Below, piece after piece: positions 1 to 6,392 of a DNA stretch of 13,700 nucleotides. Every line of letters begins with the position of its first letter. The stretch's first letter is position 1. The DNA is taken from positions 1 to 13,700 of the forward strand of contig DVGY01000103.1 in assembly GCA_018712465.1 (NCBI GenBank), read 5' to 3'. This stretch comes from Candidatus Egerieicola pullicola. GTDB lineage: Bacteria > Bacillota > Clostridia > Oscillospirales > Ruminococcaceae. The position numbers were made by a program, and so were the translations under genes. The notes under the pieces are model-generated. The model saw only the letters and a program-made list of their open reading frames with translations, did no database searches and had not been told where the DNA came from.

Positions 1-265
1 AGATAATGTCTGCTTGCTGCACCGTTTCGTTGGCAATCAGGGCGTTGCCGTTTTCATAGGTGGAATCGCCGCCGTACCAGATAAAATCCAAAATTTTAAG
101 GTCAGAACCGGCTATCCCTTCCAATAAGGCATCCTTGGCTTTGGACATGGCGGTTTTGCCACCAATCACCACCGCCTTTTTTCCGTAATATCTTGCAAAA
201 TAAGGGATCTCTTTGTAGCAGTCCGCCCCGATGGAATAGTTGGGCAGGCATACATTGTAGCTCAT
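1..265 (-). CDS. Iron-containing alcohol dehydrogenase family protein, N-terminal part (truncated by window edge)
   Basis: Only the first 88 codons are present; the gene continues beyond position 1. The ATG at 265-263 is preceded by a strong ribosome binding site, GGAAGGAG on the minus strand, which fixes the start. The visible protein begins MSYNVCLPNYSIGADCYKEI and contains KKAVVIGGKTAMSKAKDALL and then WYGGDSTYEN. This is the N-terminal nucleotide-binding half typical of the iron-dependent alcohol/glycerol dehydrogenase superfamily as found in clostridia. Members are cytosolic NAD(P)-dependent oxidoreductases; the substrate cannot be told from this fragment. The metal-binding histidines lie in the C-terminal half, outside the window, so activity cannot be judged. 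It reads in the same direction as metY but is separated from it by a terminator (424-473) and has its own candidate promoter, so it is probably a separate transcription unit. The family call rests on recognition of the N-terminal pattern. Confidence 0.8.
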   Translation of the reverse strand, partial: MSYNVCLPNYSIGADCYKEIPYFARYYGKKAVVIGGKTAMSKAKDALLEGIAGSDLKILDFIWYGGDSTYENGNALIANETVQQADII

Positions 266-309
266 CTGAGAACGCTCCTTCCAAAATTCTCGCTTTTTTG
301 AATATCCTT

Positions 310-318
310 ATGATAGCA
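310..318 (-). promoter_or_regulatory. Candidate extended -10 promoter for the alcohol dehydrogenase gene
   Basis: On the minus strand the sequence TGCTATCAT (318 to 310) is a TGN-extended -10 element. It would place the transcription start near 303, giving a leader of about 38 nt before the ATG at 265. No good -35 hexamer lies at the right spacing (TTGTGT occurs at a 20-bp spacing), so the call depends on the extended -10. It lies downstream of the metY terminator, as expected for a separate unit. Confidence 0.45.
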
Positions 319-423
319 CATGAAAGAGAAAAGAGACACAAAAAGGATGGAATTTTGGAGTTTTTTCCAGAAACTGTATTTTCTTTGCCGCTTTTTCTGT
401 GCTATGTGGTGGTGGCTTTTGGA

Positions 424-473
424 AAATCAAAAAGGCCGCAGCCGAGGCGATTGACTGCCTTCTTGACTGCGGC
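424..473 (-). terminator. Intrinsic terminator of metY
   Basis: Reading the minus strand after the metY stop, GCCGCAG (473-467) pairs perfectly with CTGCGGC (441-435). It is followed at once by a T-rich tract, CTTTTTGATTTT. The 25-nt loop is long for a 7-bp stem, but the GC-rich stem, the T-run and the position 23 bp past the stop codon fit a terminator. Confidence 0.75.
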
Positions 474-495
474 ACATTTTGTTGCAGGGAATGGA

Positions 496-1761
496 TTACA
501 GTTGAGCAAAGCTCTGTTGAATGTCTTCCAAAATATCGTCGATATTTTCCAATCCGCAGGAGAACCGGATCATGCCGGGATTGATGCCTGCGGCCACCAA
601 CTGTTCGTCGGTGAGCTGGCGGTGGGTTTCGCTGGCAGGATGGAGGACGCAGGTGCGGATATCCGCTACGTGAACTTCATTGGAAGCCAGCTTCAAGCCG
701 TCCATAAATTTCATGGCGGTGTCTCGGCCTCCCTTGATGTTGAAGGAGATCACGCCGCTGGTGCCTTTGGGCAGATATTTTTTGCCCAATTCGTAGTAGG
801 GGTTGCCGGGCAGGCCGGGATAGTGGACCGATTCCACCTGAGGGCAGCCTTCCAGGAATTTGGCCACCGTCATGGCGTTTTGGCAGTACCGCTCCATCCG
901 CACCGGCAGGGTCTCCAGGCCCATGTTCAGCAAAAAGGCACTGTGGGCGGCAGGGTAGCAGCCAAAGTCCCGCATGAGCTGCATCCGGGCTTTCAGGATG
1001 TAAGCGGCTTTGCCGCCGTCCTTGGTGTAGCAGAAACCGTGGTAGGATTCGTCCGGTTCGGTGAAATCCGGGAAGTTGCCGTTGGCCCAGTCGAAGTTGC
1101 CGGAATCCACAATGACGCCGCCAATCTGCACTGCATGGCCGTCCATGTACTTGCTGGTGGAGTGAATGACAATGTCCGCTCCAAAGTCAATGGGCTTGCA
1201 GAGAATGGGGGTGGCAAAGGTGTTGTCCACGATAAAGGGAACCCCGTGGGAGTGAGCGATCTCCGCCCACTTTTCCAAATCCAGCACCGTCAAAGCCGGA
1301 TTGGCCAGAGTTTCACCAAACACGGCCTTGGTGTTGGGCTTGAACAGCTTGTCGATCTCTTCTTTCGGGGCATCGGCGTCGGCAAAGATGCACTCGATTC
1401 CCAGCCGCTTTAAGGTTACGGCAAAGAGGTTGACGGTGCCGCCATAGATGGTGGAGGTGCTGATAAAGCTGTCCCCAGCGCTGCAGATGTTCAGAATGGA
1501 CAACAAGCTGGCAGCTTGGCCGGAGGAGGTGCACATGGCGCCAATGCCGCCTTCCAGGGCGGCAATCTTTTCTTCCACTGCCATTACCGTGGGGTTGGCA
1601 AACCGGGAGTAGATCAAGGACTTCCGGGGGTCGTCAAAGACGGCGGCCACTTCCGCGGTGGAATCGTAAACATAGGTGGTGCTTTGAACGATAGGCATCA
1701 CCCGGGGTTCGGTGTTTTTGGGGGTGTAACCTGCATGGAGGCATTTGGTTTCGTCTCTCAT
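496..1761 (-). CDS. metY: O-acetylhomoserine aminocarboxypropyltransferase (O-acetylhomoserine sulfhydrylase)
   Basis: This cytosolic PLP enzyme of the Cys/Met metabolism family makes homocysteine from O-acetylhomoserine and sulfide, the direct sulfhydrylation route to methionine. I place the start at the ATG 1761-1759 (MRDETKCLHAGYTP), giving 421 aa. The reading frame stays open upstream to 1899, but that part overlaps the promoter and does not look like protein of this family; a GGAAG ribosome binding site lies 10 nt before 1761. Family landmarks are YSRFANPT (about 51-58, cofactor phosphate contact), SSGQAA (79-84), VDNTFATP (178-185, Asp pairing with the pyridine nitrogen) and HSTSKYMDGH with the PLP lysine K204. 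The insert around 222-250 (NFDWANGNFPDFTEPDESYH) and the length are typical of MetY rather than MetB or MetC. The gene has its own promoter and terminator and is divergent from the HAD gene. Use of O-acetylserine as an alternative substrate cannot be excluded from sequence. Confidence 0.93.
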   Translation of the reverse strand: MRDETKCLHAGYTPKNTEPRVMPIVQSTTYVYDSTAEVAAVFDDPRKSLIYSRFANPTVMAVEEKIAALEGGIGAMCTSSGQAASLLSILNICSAGDSFISTSTIYGGTVNLFAVTLKRLGIECIFADADAPKEEIDKLFKPNTKAVFGETLANPALTVLDLEKWAEIAHSHGVPFIVDNTFATPILCKPIDFGADIVIHSTSKYMDGHAVQIGGVIVDSGNFDWANGNFPDFTEPDESYHGFCYTKDGGKAAYILKARMQLMRDFGCYPAAHSAFLLNMGLETLPVRMERYCQNAMTVAKFLEGCPQVESVHYPGLPGNPYYELGKKYLPKGTSGVISFNIKGGRDTAMKFMDGLKLASNEVHVADIRTCVLHPASETHRQLTDEQLVAAGINPGMIRFSCGLENIDDILEDIQQSFAQL

Positions 1762-1810
1762 GGAACACAAACTTCCTTTCTTTGGAGCTTTACGCCTTAG
1801 CGATAGATTC

Positions 1811-1839
1811 ATCATACCCCACCATGGTAGATTCGTCAA
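1811..1839 (-). promoter_or_regulatory. metY promoter
   Basis: On the minus strand TTGACG (1839-1834), a 17-bp spacer and TATGAT (1816-1811) form a near-consensus housekeeping promoter. Transcription would start near 1804, leaving a leader of about 43 nt. That is too short for an S-box or T-box riboswitch, so any control would have to be by a DNA-binding protein. The spacer holds the 8-bp palindrome ACCATGGT (1821-1828), and a near-perfect 10-bp direct repeat overlaps both hexamers. Confidence 0.8.
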
Positions 1840-1870
1840 GATTTTACCTTTTGGAATTCCCGTGGGAAAC

Positions 1871-1899
1871 TTGCTCCGGCCTTTTTCCTGTGGTATCAT
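1871..1899 (+). promoter_or_regulatory. Promoter of the HAD phosphatase gene
   Basis: TTGCTC (1871-1876), a 17-bp spacer and TATCAT (1894-1899), with TGG immediately before the -10 (extended -10 element), form a good promoter. The predicted start is near 1906, so the leader is only about 16 nt and consists essentially of the ribosome binding site. It is back-to-back with the metY promoter; the two -35 elements are about 31 bp apart. Confidence 0.7.
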
Positions 1900-1921
1900 A
1901 GTTCAAAAGGGGGAGACAGGA

Positions 1922-2800
1922 ATGTTAAAGCTGATTGCCAGTGATTTGGACGGAACTCTGCTGAACCAGCAGCAGAAGATTTCACCGTTGAACCGCTATG
2001 CCATTGCCAAAGCCCAGGAAAAGGGGGTGCGGTTTGTGATCGCCACCGGACGCAACTATGCCCGGGTGCAGGATCTGCTGACGGAGAACGATCTGCACTG
2101 TGATTTGCTGTTGATGAACGGCAGCGAGGTACGGGATGCCCAGGGAAAGATTATCAGCTCCATCAATCTGCCTATGGAGCCGTTGGAACAGGTGGTAGAA
2201 CTGCTTCACGCTCATGGGATGGAGCCGGAGTTTATGACCAACCGGGAAACCTGCAGCATTGACCCGCCGGAACAGGCCCTGCGTTCCTGCGCATTGCGGA
2301 TGCAGTGCTTCCATCCGGGGGTCTCCTATGAAGAAGGGCTGAAGCTGGCCCACACGGATCCTTTTTACACCGCCCTGCGATTTGTGGACGGATTGGAGGG
2401 GCTGTACCAAACCGGCCTGGAATTGCGGAAAATCGTCAGTTATCATCCGGATACGCAGGTCATTGACCGGCTGACCCAACAGTTTAACGCCATGGAAGGG
2501 ATTGTGTGTATGTCTTCTTTCCCGGTGAATGTAGAGATTACCAATGCCCGGGCGCAGAAGGGCTGGGGCTTGGAAAAGGCCATTGAAGTCATGGGAATCC
2601 GGCGGGAAGAAGTGGTGGTATTTGGAGATGGAATGAACGATTACAATATGTTCACCTGTTTTTCTCGCTGTTACGCGCCGGAAAATGCGGTGAAGCCCAT
2701 TCAGGATTTGGCCAAAGAAGTAATCCCTCATCATCAGCAGGACGGGGTGGGGAAGACCATCCTTCGTTTGCTGGAAGAGGACGAAACGCCCTTGCAATAA
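1922..2800 (+). CDS. Cof-type HAD-superfamily phosphatase (class IIB hydrolase)
   Basis: The protein (292 aa) is a cytosolic Mg-dependent phosphatase of the Cof/YidA type; relatives dephosphorylate sugar phosphates, PLP or related metabolites, and the substrate here is not predictable. Motif I is SDLDGTLL with nucleophile D8 and acid/base D10; motif II is IATGR (T42); motif III is the lysine in AQKGWGLEKA (K213); motif IV is FGDGMND (D236, D240). The region between motifs II and III (about 80-200) is the C2-type cap expected for class IIB. All catalytic residues are present. The ATG at 1922 follows AAGGGGGAGA and lies inside a longer open frame; the catalytic motif begins at residue 8, as usual for the family, which supports this start. 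At 292 aa it is slightly longer than the usual 265-280. It has its own promoter and terminator, so it is a single-gene unit. Confidence 0.88.
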   Translation: MLKLIASDLDGTLLNQQQKISPLNRYAIAKAQEKGVRFVIATGRNYARVQDLLTENDLHCDLLLMNGSEVRDAQGKIISSINLPMEPLEQVVELLHAHGMEPEFMTNRETCSIDPPEQALRSCALRMQCFHPGVSYEEGLKLAHTDPFYTALRFVDGLEGLYQTGLELRKIVSYHPDTQVIDRLTQQFNAMEGIVCMSSFPVNVEITNARAQKGWGLEKAIEVMGIRREEVVVFGDGMNDYNMFTCFSRCYAPENAVKPIQDLAKEVIPHHQQDGVGKTILRLLEEDETPLQ

Positions 2801-2857
2801 AAGAAAAATCCGGTGCACCTGCTTCCCATGGGAGAAGAGATGCACCGGTTGCTTTTA
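2801..2857. terminator. Bidirectional intrinsic terminator between the HAD and MFS genes
   Basis: A perfect 8-bp stem, CCGGTGCA (2810-2817) with TGCACCGG (2841-2848), encloses a second small dyad, TCCCATGGGA (2824-2833). On the plus strand it is followed by TTGCTTTTA and on the minus strand by ATTTTTCTTTTA. It therefore can stop transcription from both convergent genes, whose stop codons lie at 2800 and 2860. Confidence 0.85.
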
Positions 2858-2859
2858 AT

Positions 2860-4053
2860 TTATCGCCGTTTTGCTACAATGCGGTTGACCCCTTCAGTCA
2901 TTCCCAGCATCAATAGGGTGAAAAACAGCAGATACACTGGCAGCAGGCCGATGGTAATTTGGGAGGCCAGCCAGCCAAACAGGGGAGGCAGGAAGGTGGT
3001 GCCGATGTAAGCGCCGGCCATTTCCACCCCAATGACCGCTTGAGAGCGGTTGGCTCCAAAGTTAAAGGGGGTGGCGTGGATGATGGAGGGATACACCGGC
3101 GCGCAGCCCAGGCCGATAACCGCCAGCCCGGATAACGCGGCCCCTTCCCAGGGCAGGAAACAAAGCCCAATGCCGATTAAAATCAAAACAATACCAATTC
3201 GGATCAGCCGTTTGTCCCCCAATTTTTCAGAGACAAATCCGCTGAGCAGCCGCCCCAGGGTAATCCCCAAAAAGAAGAGGGAGGCAAACCCGGCGGCGGT
3301 TTCCGCTGCTATACCTCGCTGCTGTACCAAATAGCTGCTGGCCCAGAGCATAGAGGTTTGTTCCACTGCGCTGTAGGAGCAGAAGGCAATGAGCATGGGA
3401 ATCACACCGGCAGTTTTCAAGGTGGTGAGCAGACTGCTGTGTTTTTCTTGGGAATCCGGCGGATTTTCTTTGGCCGCCTGGATTTCAGCCTGCTTTTTGG
3501 GAGGGCGGACTTTTTTCCAAAGAGGCAGGGTGACGAACAAAAGCACGGTGAGTATCAGTTGGAGGATGCCCACGATCTGATAGCCGGAATGCCAGCCGTA
3601 ACCGCCAGACAGGGCAAAGCTCATAATGTAAGGGCTGATGGAGGCGCCGATGCCCCAAAAGCAGTGAAGCCAGCTCATGTGACGGGCAGCGTAGTGGAGG
3701 GCCACATAGTTGTTTAATGCAGCGTCCACGGCCCCGGCGCCCAAGCCGTAGGGAATGGCCCAGAGTACCAGCATCCAGAATTCCGAAGAGAAGGAAAAAC
3801 CGAGCAAAGCAAGAGCGGTCATCAGCACGCTGACGGCCGTAACCTTTCCGGCACCAAATTTCCGGGTCAACGTGTCCGAAAACAGGCTGGATACCACAGT
3901 GCCCAAGGCAATAATCATGGTGAGAATTCCGGCAAAGGATACCGGCACATCTAGCTGGGGCTGCATGACCGGCCAGCCGGCCCCCAACAAGGAGTCGGGC
4001 AGCCCCAAGCTGATAAAGGCCAGGTAGATGACAGCCAATAACAATCCATACAT
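2860..4053 (-). CDS. MFS transporter, fucose-permease-like, substrate unknown
   Basis: This is an integral membrane protein of 397 aa, rich in hydrophobic helices throughout and consistent with the 12-helix major facilitator fold. The ATG at 4053 follows GGGAG with a 7-nt spacing. Two hydrophobic halves (about 1-180 and 213-397) are joined by a charged central loop at about 180-212 (KKVRPPKKQAEIQAAKENPP). A variant of the MFS signature after helix 2 is seen at 59-71 (SDTLTRKFGAGKV), with a counterpart SEKLGDKR in the second half. The segment GLGAGAVDAALNNYVALHY followed by SWLHCFWGIGASISP resembles FucP-like sugar permeases and related clostridial transporters of unassigned substrate. Sugar transport is therefore a guess; drug or nucleoside transport is also possible. 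It has its own promoter and shares a terminator with the convergent HAD gene. It is divergent from the pyr operon, which alone is weak evidence for a pyrimidine-related substrate. Confidence 0.82.
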   Translation of the reverse strand: MYGLLLAVIYLAFISLGLPDSLLGAGWPVMQPQLDVPVSFAGILTMIIALGTVVSSLFSDTLTRKFGAGKVTAVSVLMTALALLGFSFSSEFWMLVLWAIPYGLGAGAVDAALNNYVALHYAARHMSWLHCFWGIGASISPYIMSFALSGGYGWHSGYQIVGILQLILTVLLFVTLPLWKKVRPPKKQAEIQAAKENPPDSQEKHSSLLTTLKTAGVIPMLIAFCSYSAVEQTSMLWASSYLVQQRGIAAETAAGFASLFFLGITLGRLLSGFVSEKLGDKRLIRIGIVLILIGIGLCFLPWEGAALSGLAVIGLGCAPVYPSIIHATPFNFGANRSQAVIGVEMAGAYIGTTFLPPLFGWLASQITIGLLPVYLLFFTLLMLGMTEGVNRIVAKRR

Positions 4054-4094
4054 AAAATTTCTCCCTTTCCAATTACAGCGATCAAACCGGATTC

Positions 4095-4123
4095 ATTGTA
4101 ACCGGCGCAATTTGCAAAGTCAA
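4095..4123 (-). promoter_or_regulatory. Promoter of the MFS transporter gene
   Basis: On the minus strand TTGACT (4123-4118), a 17-bp spacer and TACAAT (4100-4095) are close to consensus. The predicted start is near 4088, so the leader is about 35 nt. No attenuator or riboswitch fits in it. A small dyad, GCAA-T-TTGC (4107-4115), lies in the spacer. Confidence 0.8.
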
Positions 4124-4285
4124 TAGAGAAGGCTGTTTTCCAAGAAAAAAGCAACGTTTTCCCGCGTCCAGTCAAACAGTGTTATAAAAGCTCGATTTCT
4201 TGCCGGAAGCGAAAGAGAAAATAAGAAGATTTTTAGGAATTATCTGGAAATTACGGGAATTTTCCGTAAATTTGCGCCTTTGTTC
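4124..4285. other. AT-rich region between divergent promoters, with phased repeats and a dyad
   Basis: No gene is visible between the -35 of the MFS promoter (4118-4123) and the -35 of the pyr promoter (4286-4291). At 4235-4264 three successive 10-bp units AGGAATTATC, TGGAAATTAC and GGGAATTTTC repeat GGAA at exactly 10-bp intervals (4236, 4246, 4256). The last unit overlaps a 19-bp imperfect dyad, TTACGGGAATTTTCCGTAA (4251-4269), with nine pairs of which one is G-T. The layout suggests curved DNA or a protein-binding site, but no known operator was recognised. A TGN-TATAAA sequence at 4180-4188 lacks a -35 and is not called. Confidence 0.5.
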
Positions 4286-4314
4286 TGGACAAATGCAGCT
4301 GGATAGGCTATAAT
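4286..4314 (+). promoter_or_regulatory. Promoter of the pyr operon
   Basis: TGGACA (4286-4291), a 17-bp spacer and a perfect TATAAT (4309-4314) make this the strongest promoter in the window. The predicted transcription start is near 4321, which leaves a leader of about 197 nt before pyrR, occupied by the attenuator. Confidence 0.85.
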
Positions 4315-4320
4315 GGCACA

Positions 4321-4487
4321 GAACGGAGAAATCCGGTTTTCTACGACCACCTTTAATTCGGCCCCGTGAGGTCGGCAAGGCAGTCTCTTGAAGAATAAAC
4401 AGAGTATCTTTCTGGGTGAGCTGTGCCCGGAGGGTTTCAGGAGCAACAATCTGCCTTGAGGAAAGGCTGGTTTGTTGTTCCTTTTTT
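4321..4487 (+). promoter_or_regulatory. PyrR-dependent transcription attenuator (leader RNA of the pyr operon)
   Basis: Three parts of the known Bacillus-type mechanism are visible. First, a PyrR-binding anti-antiterminator at 4350-4380: lower stem CCTT/AAGG, an internal loop starting TAATT, upper stem CGGCC (4359-4363) with GGTCG (4370-4374), and a hexaloop CCGTGA that fits the CNGNGA consensus. Second, an intrinsic terminator at 4440-4487. Third, an antiterminator pairing: CAAGGCAG (4376-4383), which includes the 3' arm of the PyrR hairpin, is the exact complement of CTGCCTTG (4451-4458) in the 5' arm of the terminator. By analogy, UMP-bound PyrR holds the first hairpin so that the terminator forms; without it, the 8-bp antiterminator allows readthrough into pyrR-ilvD. 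The roles are inferred from the known family; the pairings are read directly from the sequence. An additional small hairpin, CTGGG/CCCGG, lies near 4412-4430. Confidence 0.9.
4440..4487 (+). terminator. Regulated intrinsic terminator of the pyr leader
   Basis: GGAGCAACAA (4440-4449) pairs with TTGTTGTTCC (4472-4481) over ten positions with one G-T. An inner stem GCCTT/AAGGC (4453-4457 with 4463-4467) closes a GAGGA loop. Six T residues follow at 4482-4487. The inner 5' arm is the piece sequestered by the antiterminator. Confidence 0.9.
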
Positions 4488-4517
4488 CATGGGAGAAACG
4501 CAAAAGGAGGTAGCCTT

Positions 4518-5045
4518 TTGGAATCCAAACTGATTCTGGACGAAGCCGCCATGAACCGAGCCATTGCCCGGATTTCCTATGAGATCCTGGAAAAAAATAA
4601 AGGCGCAGAAAACTTGCTGCTTTTGGGGATTATCTCCCGGGGCGTGGAGCTGGCTCACCGCATTGCCGCGAAGATTTTGGCGGTGGAGGGATGTCCGGTG
4701 CCGGTTGGGTGGTTGGACATCACCGCCTACCGGGATGACAAACTCCCTCCGGAAAACCATGCCGACCGTTCCAATTTTCCCTGTGAAATTGAGGGGAAAA
4801 CCGTGATTTTAGTGGACGATGTGATCTACACCGGCCGCAGCGCCCGCAGTGCCATGGAAGCGGTGATTCACCGGGGACGGCCGAAGCGGATTCAACTGGC
4901 GGTATTGGTGGACCGGGGGCACCGGGAACTGCCCATCCGGGCGGATTTTGTGGGGAAAAACCTTCCCACTTCCACTTCGGAACAGGTAGTTGTACAGTTG
5001 GAGGAAACGGATGGAGTTTCCCAGGTGCTGATTCAGGAAGAATAA
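4518..5045 (+). CDS. pyrR: Bifunctional pyr operon RNA-binding regulator / uracil phosphoribosyltransferase
   Basis: PyrR binds pyr leader RNA in response to UMP/UTP and causes premature termination; homologues also have uracil phosphoribosyltransferase activity. I choose the TTG at 4518 as start: AAAGGAGG ends 7 nt before it, and the protein then begins MESKLILDEAAMNRAIARIS, as PyrR proteins do. The frame is open further upstream to 4416, but that would run through the leader terminator. The product is 175 aa, close to the 181 aa of the Bacillus protein. The PRPP-binding motif TVILVDDVIYTGRS is at 95-108 with D100 and D101. The basic stretch GRPKRIQLAVLVDRGHRELP (120-139) and the C-terminal GKNLPTSTSEQV match family patterns used in RNA binding. 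It is the first gene after its own attenuator, so it regulates its own expression. The stop codon overlaps the ribosome binding site of pyrC. Confidence 0.95.
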   Translation: MESKLILDEAAMNRAIARISYEILEKNKGAENLLLLGIISRGVELAHRIAAKILAVEGCPVPVGWLDITAYRDDKLPPENHADRSNFPCEIEGKTVILVDDVIYTGRSARSAMEAVIHRGRPKRIQLAVLVDRGHRELPIRADFVGKNLPTSTSEQVVVQLEETDGVSQVLIQEE

Positions 5046-5056
5046 GGAGGACGGCC

Positions 5057-6328
5057 ATGACCACACTGATTCAAAATGGATTTCTCTGCGACCCCGCCAA
5101 TGGACGGGAAGGACAGTTTGATCTGCTCATTCAGGATGGAAACATTGCTTGGGTGGGAAAGGACCCCGGCGTCACCGCCGACGAGGTGGTGGATGCTGCC
5201 GGGTTGACGGTGCTCCCCGGACTGGTGGATATGCATGTGCATTTACGGGATCCGGGCTTCACCCAAAAGGAGGACATTCTCACCGGTTGTGAAGCTGCGG
5301 CAGCAGGAGGGGTGACCAGCCTGCTCTGTATGCCCAACACCAAACCCTCTGTTGATAGTTTGGAAACGGTGGAATATATCCAGCAAAAGGCAAAGCAGGC
5401 CAAAGCCCGGGTTTATATCACCGGCGCCATCACCAAGGACCTTTCCGGCAAAGAACTCACCGATATGGGCGCCCTGTATCAAGCAGGGTGCGTTGCCTTT
5501 AGCGACGACGGCCGTCCGGTGGAAAATGCGGCCATGATGACGGCGGCCCTGAAGAAAACCAAAGAGCTGGGCGCTATTGTTACCTCCCACTGCGAGGACT
5601 TGAGTATCATCAACGGCGGCATTGTCAACGACGGCGCCGTGTCCAAAGCATTGGGAGTCAAGGGAATGCACCGCTCCAGCGAGGACACTATCACTGCCCG
5701 GGAGATTATTCTGGCCCAAACCAACGATTGTCCGGTGCACATTGCCCATGTCAGCACCCGGCTCAGCGTGCAGTTGATTCGAGAAGCCAAAGCCAGAGGA
5801 GCGGACGTCACCTGTGAAACCTGTCCCCACTACTTTTCCATGACGGAAGAAAAGGTGCTGACTCGGGATGCAGATTATCGGATGAATCCCCCTTTGCGGG
5901 AGGAAGCGGACCGGGCTGCGGTGCTTGAAGGGCTGCTGGACGGCACCATTGACTGCATCGTCACCGACCACGCCCCCCATACTCCGGCGGAAAAAGCGGA
6001 TTTCCTCAAAGCGCCTAATGGGGTCATCGGCATGGAAACCAGCTTTGCTGCCTCCTACACCTATCTGGTCAAGACTGGAAAGATGAGCTTGGCCCAGCTG
6101 GTGGAAAAGATGAGCGTCAATCCTGCCCGGCGGTTAAAGATCCCGGCAGGGACCTTGTCGGAAGGCGCAGCGGCGGACATCACTCTGGTGGATTTAAACC
6201 GGGACTGGGTAGTCAAGCCGGAAGAACTTCACTCCAAGGCTCGCAACGCCGTTTACAAAGGCATGATCCTTACCGGAAAGGTAATGGCCACCTTCTGCGG
6301 TGGGAAATTGGTATATCAGCAAAAGTAA
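5057..6328 (+). CDS. pyrC: Dihydroorotase, class I
   Basis: This zinc amidohydrolase catalyses the third step of pyrimidine synthesis, cyclising N-carbamoyl-L-aspartate to dihydroorotate in the cytosol. The protein is 423 aa, the usual class I size. Metal ligands and active-site motifs are intact: DMHVHLRDPG (H60, H62), FSDDGRPV (D150/D151), TSHCED (H178), HIAHVST (H231), CETCPHYF (253-260) and VTDHAPHT (D304). The sequence TKPSVDSLETVEYIQQKA and the fold order agree with the TIM-barrel amidohydrolase family; with all metal ligands present it should be an active enzyme, not the inactive homologue found in some ATCase complexes. The start ATG at 5057 follows AAGGAGG, which overlaps the pyrR stop (11-bp gap), suggesting translational coupling. 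Class I pyrC often sits beside pyrB; here pyrB is absent. Confidence 0.95.
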   Translation: MTTLIQNGFLCDPANGREGQFDLLIQDGNIAWVGKDPGVTADEVVDAAGLTVLPGLVDMHVHLRDPGFTQKEDILTGCEAAAAGGVTSLLCMPNTKPSVDSLETVEYIQQKAKQAKARVYITGAITKDLSGKELTDMGALYQAGCVAFSDDGRPVENAAMMTAALKKTKELGAIVTSHCEDLSIINGGIVNDGAVSKALGVKGMHRSSEDTITAREIILAQTNDCPVHIAHVSTRLSVQLIREAKARGADVTCETCPHYFSMTEEKVLTRDADYRMNPPLREEADRAAVLEGLLDGTIDCIVTDHAPHTPAEKADFLKAPNGVIGMETSFAASYTYLVKTGKMSLAQLVEKMSVNPARRLKIPAGTLSEGAAADITLVDLNRDWVVKPEELHSKARNAVYKGMILTGKVMATFCGGKLVYQQK

Positions 6329-6392
6329 AATCAAAATAAACACATAGGACACCAAAACAAAGACAACGTAACGTAAGGAAGGAGATTTTCTC
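6329..6392 (+). other. A-rich 64-bp gap between pyrC and pyrF
   Basis: This is the longest gap within the operon. It is rich in A and C and nearly free of G for its first 33 bases, so little RNA structure is expected. It contains a tandem AACGT AACGT (6365-6374) and ends with the GGAAGGAG ribosome binding site of pyrF. No promoter, terminator or second PyrR-binding hairpin is visible. Confidence 0.6.

Noticed and set aside
193..1413. A 406-codon plus-strand frame opposite metY
   Set aside because: It is codon-aligned with metY and rises from the same codon bias. It starts inside the alcohol dehydrogenase gene, crosses the metY terminator, and has no ribosome binding site or family resemblance.
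1762..1899. N-terminal extension of MetY (open frame to 1899)
   Set aside because: The extension overlaps the promoter of metY itself and has no family similarity; the ATG at 1761 has a ribosome binding site and the normal family N-terminus.
1982..2845. A 287-codon minus-strand frame opposite the HAD phosphatase
   Set aside because: Shadow frame: the plus strand encodes a protein with all four HAD motifs, a promoter and a terminator, and the shadow starts inside that terminator.
3485..4072. A 195-codon minus-strand frame overlapping the start of the MFS gene in another frame
   Set aside because: Its translation lacks the hydrophobic helix pattern, and the overlapping MFS frame has the better ribosome binding site and a continuous transporter sequence to 2860.
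4180..4188. TGT-TATAAA, a possible further plus-strand promoter upstream of the pyr promoter
   Set aside because: No -35 at usable spacing, and a much stronger promoter (TGGACA, 17 bp, TATAAT) lies downstream at the right place for the attenuator.
4416..4517. N-terminal extension of PyrR (ATG at 4416)
   Set aside because: It would be encoded across the leader terminator hairpin; the TTG at 4518 has an ideal ribosome binding site and gives the family's usual length.
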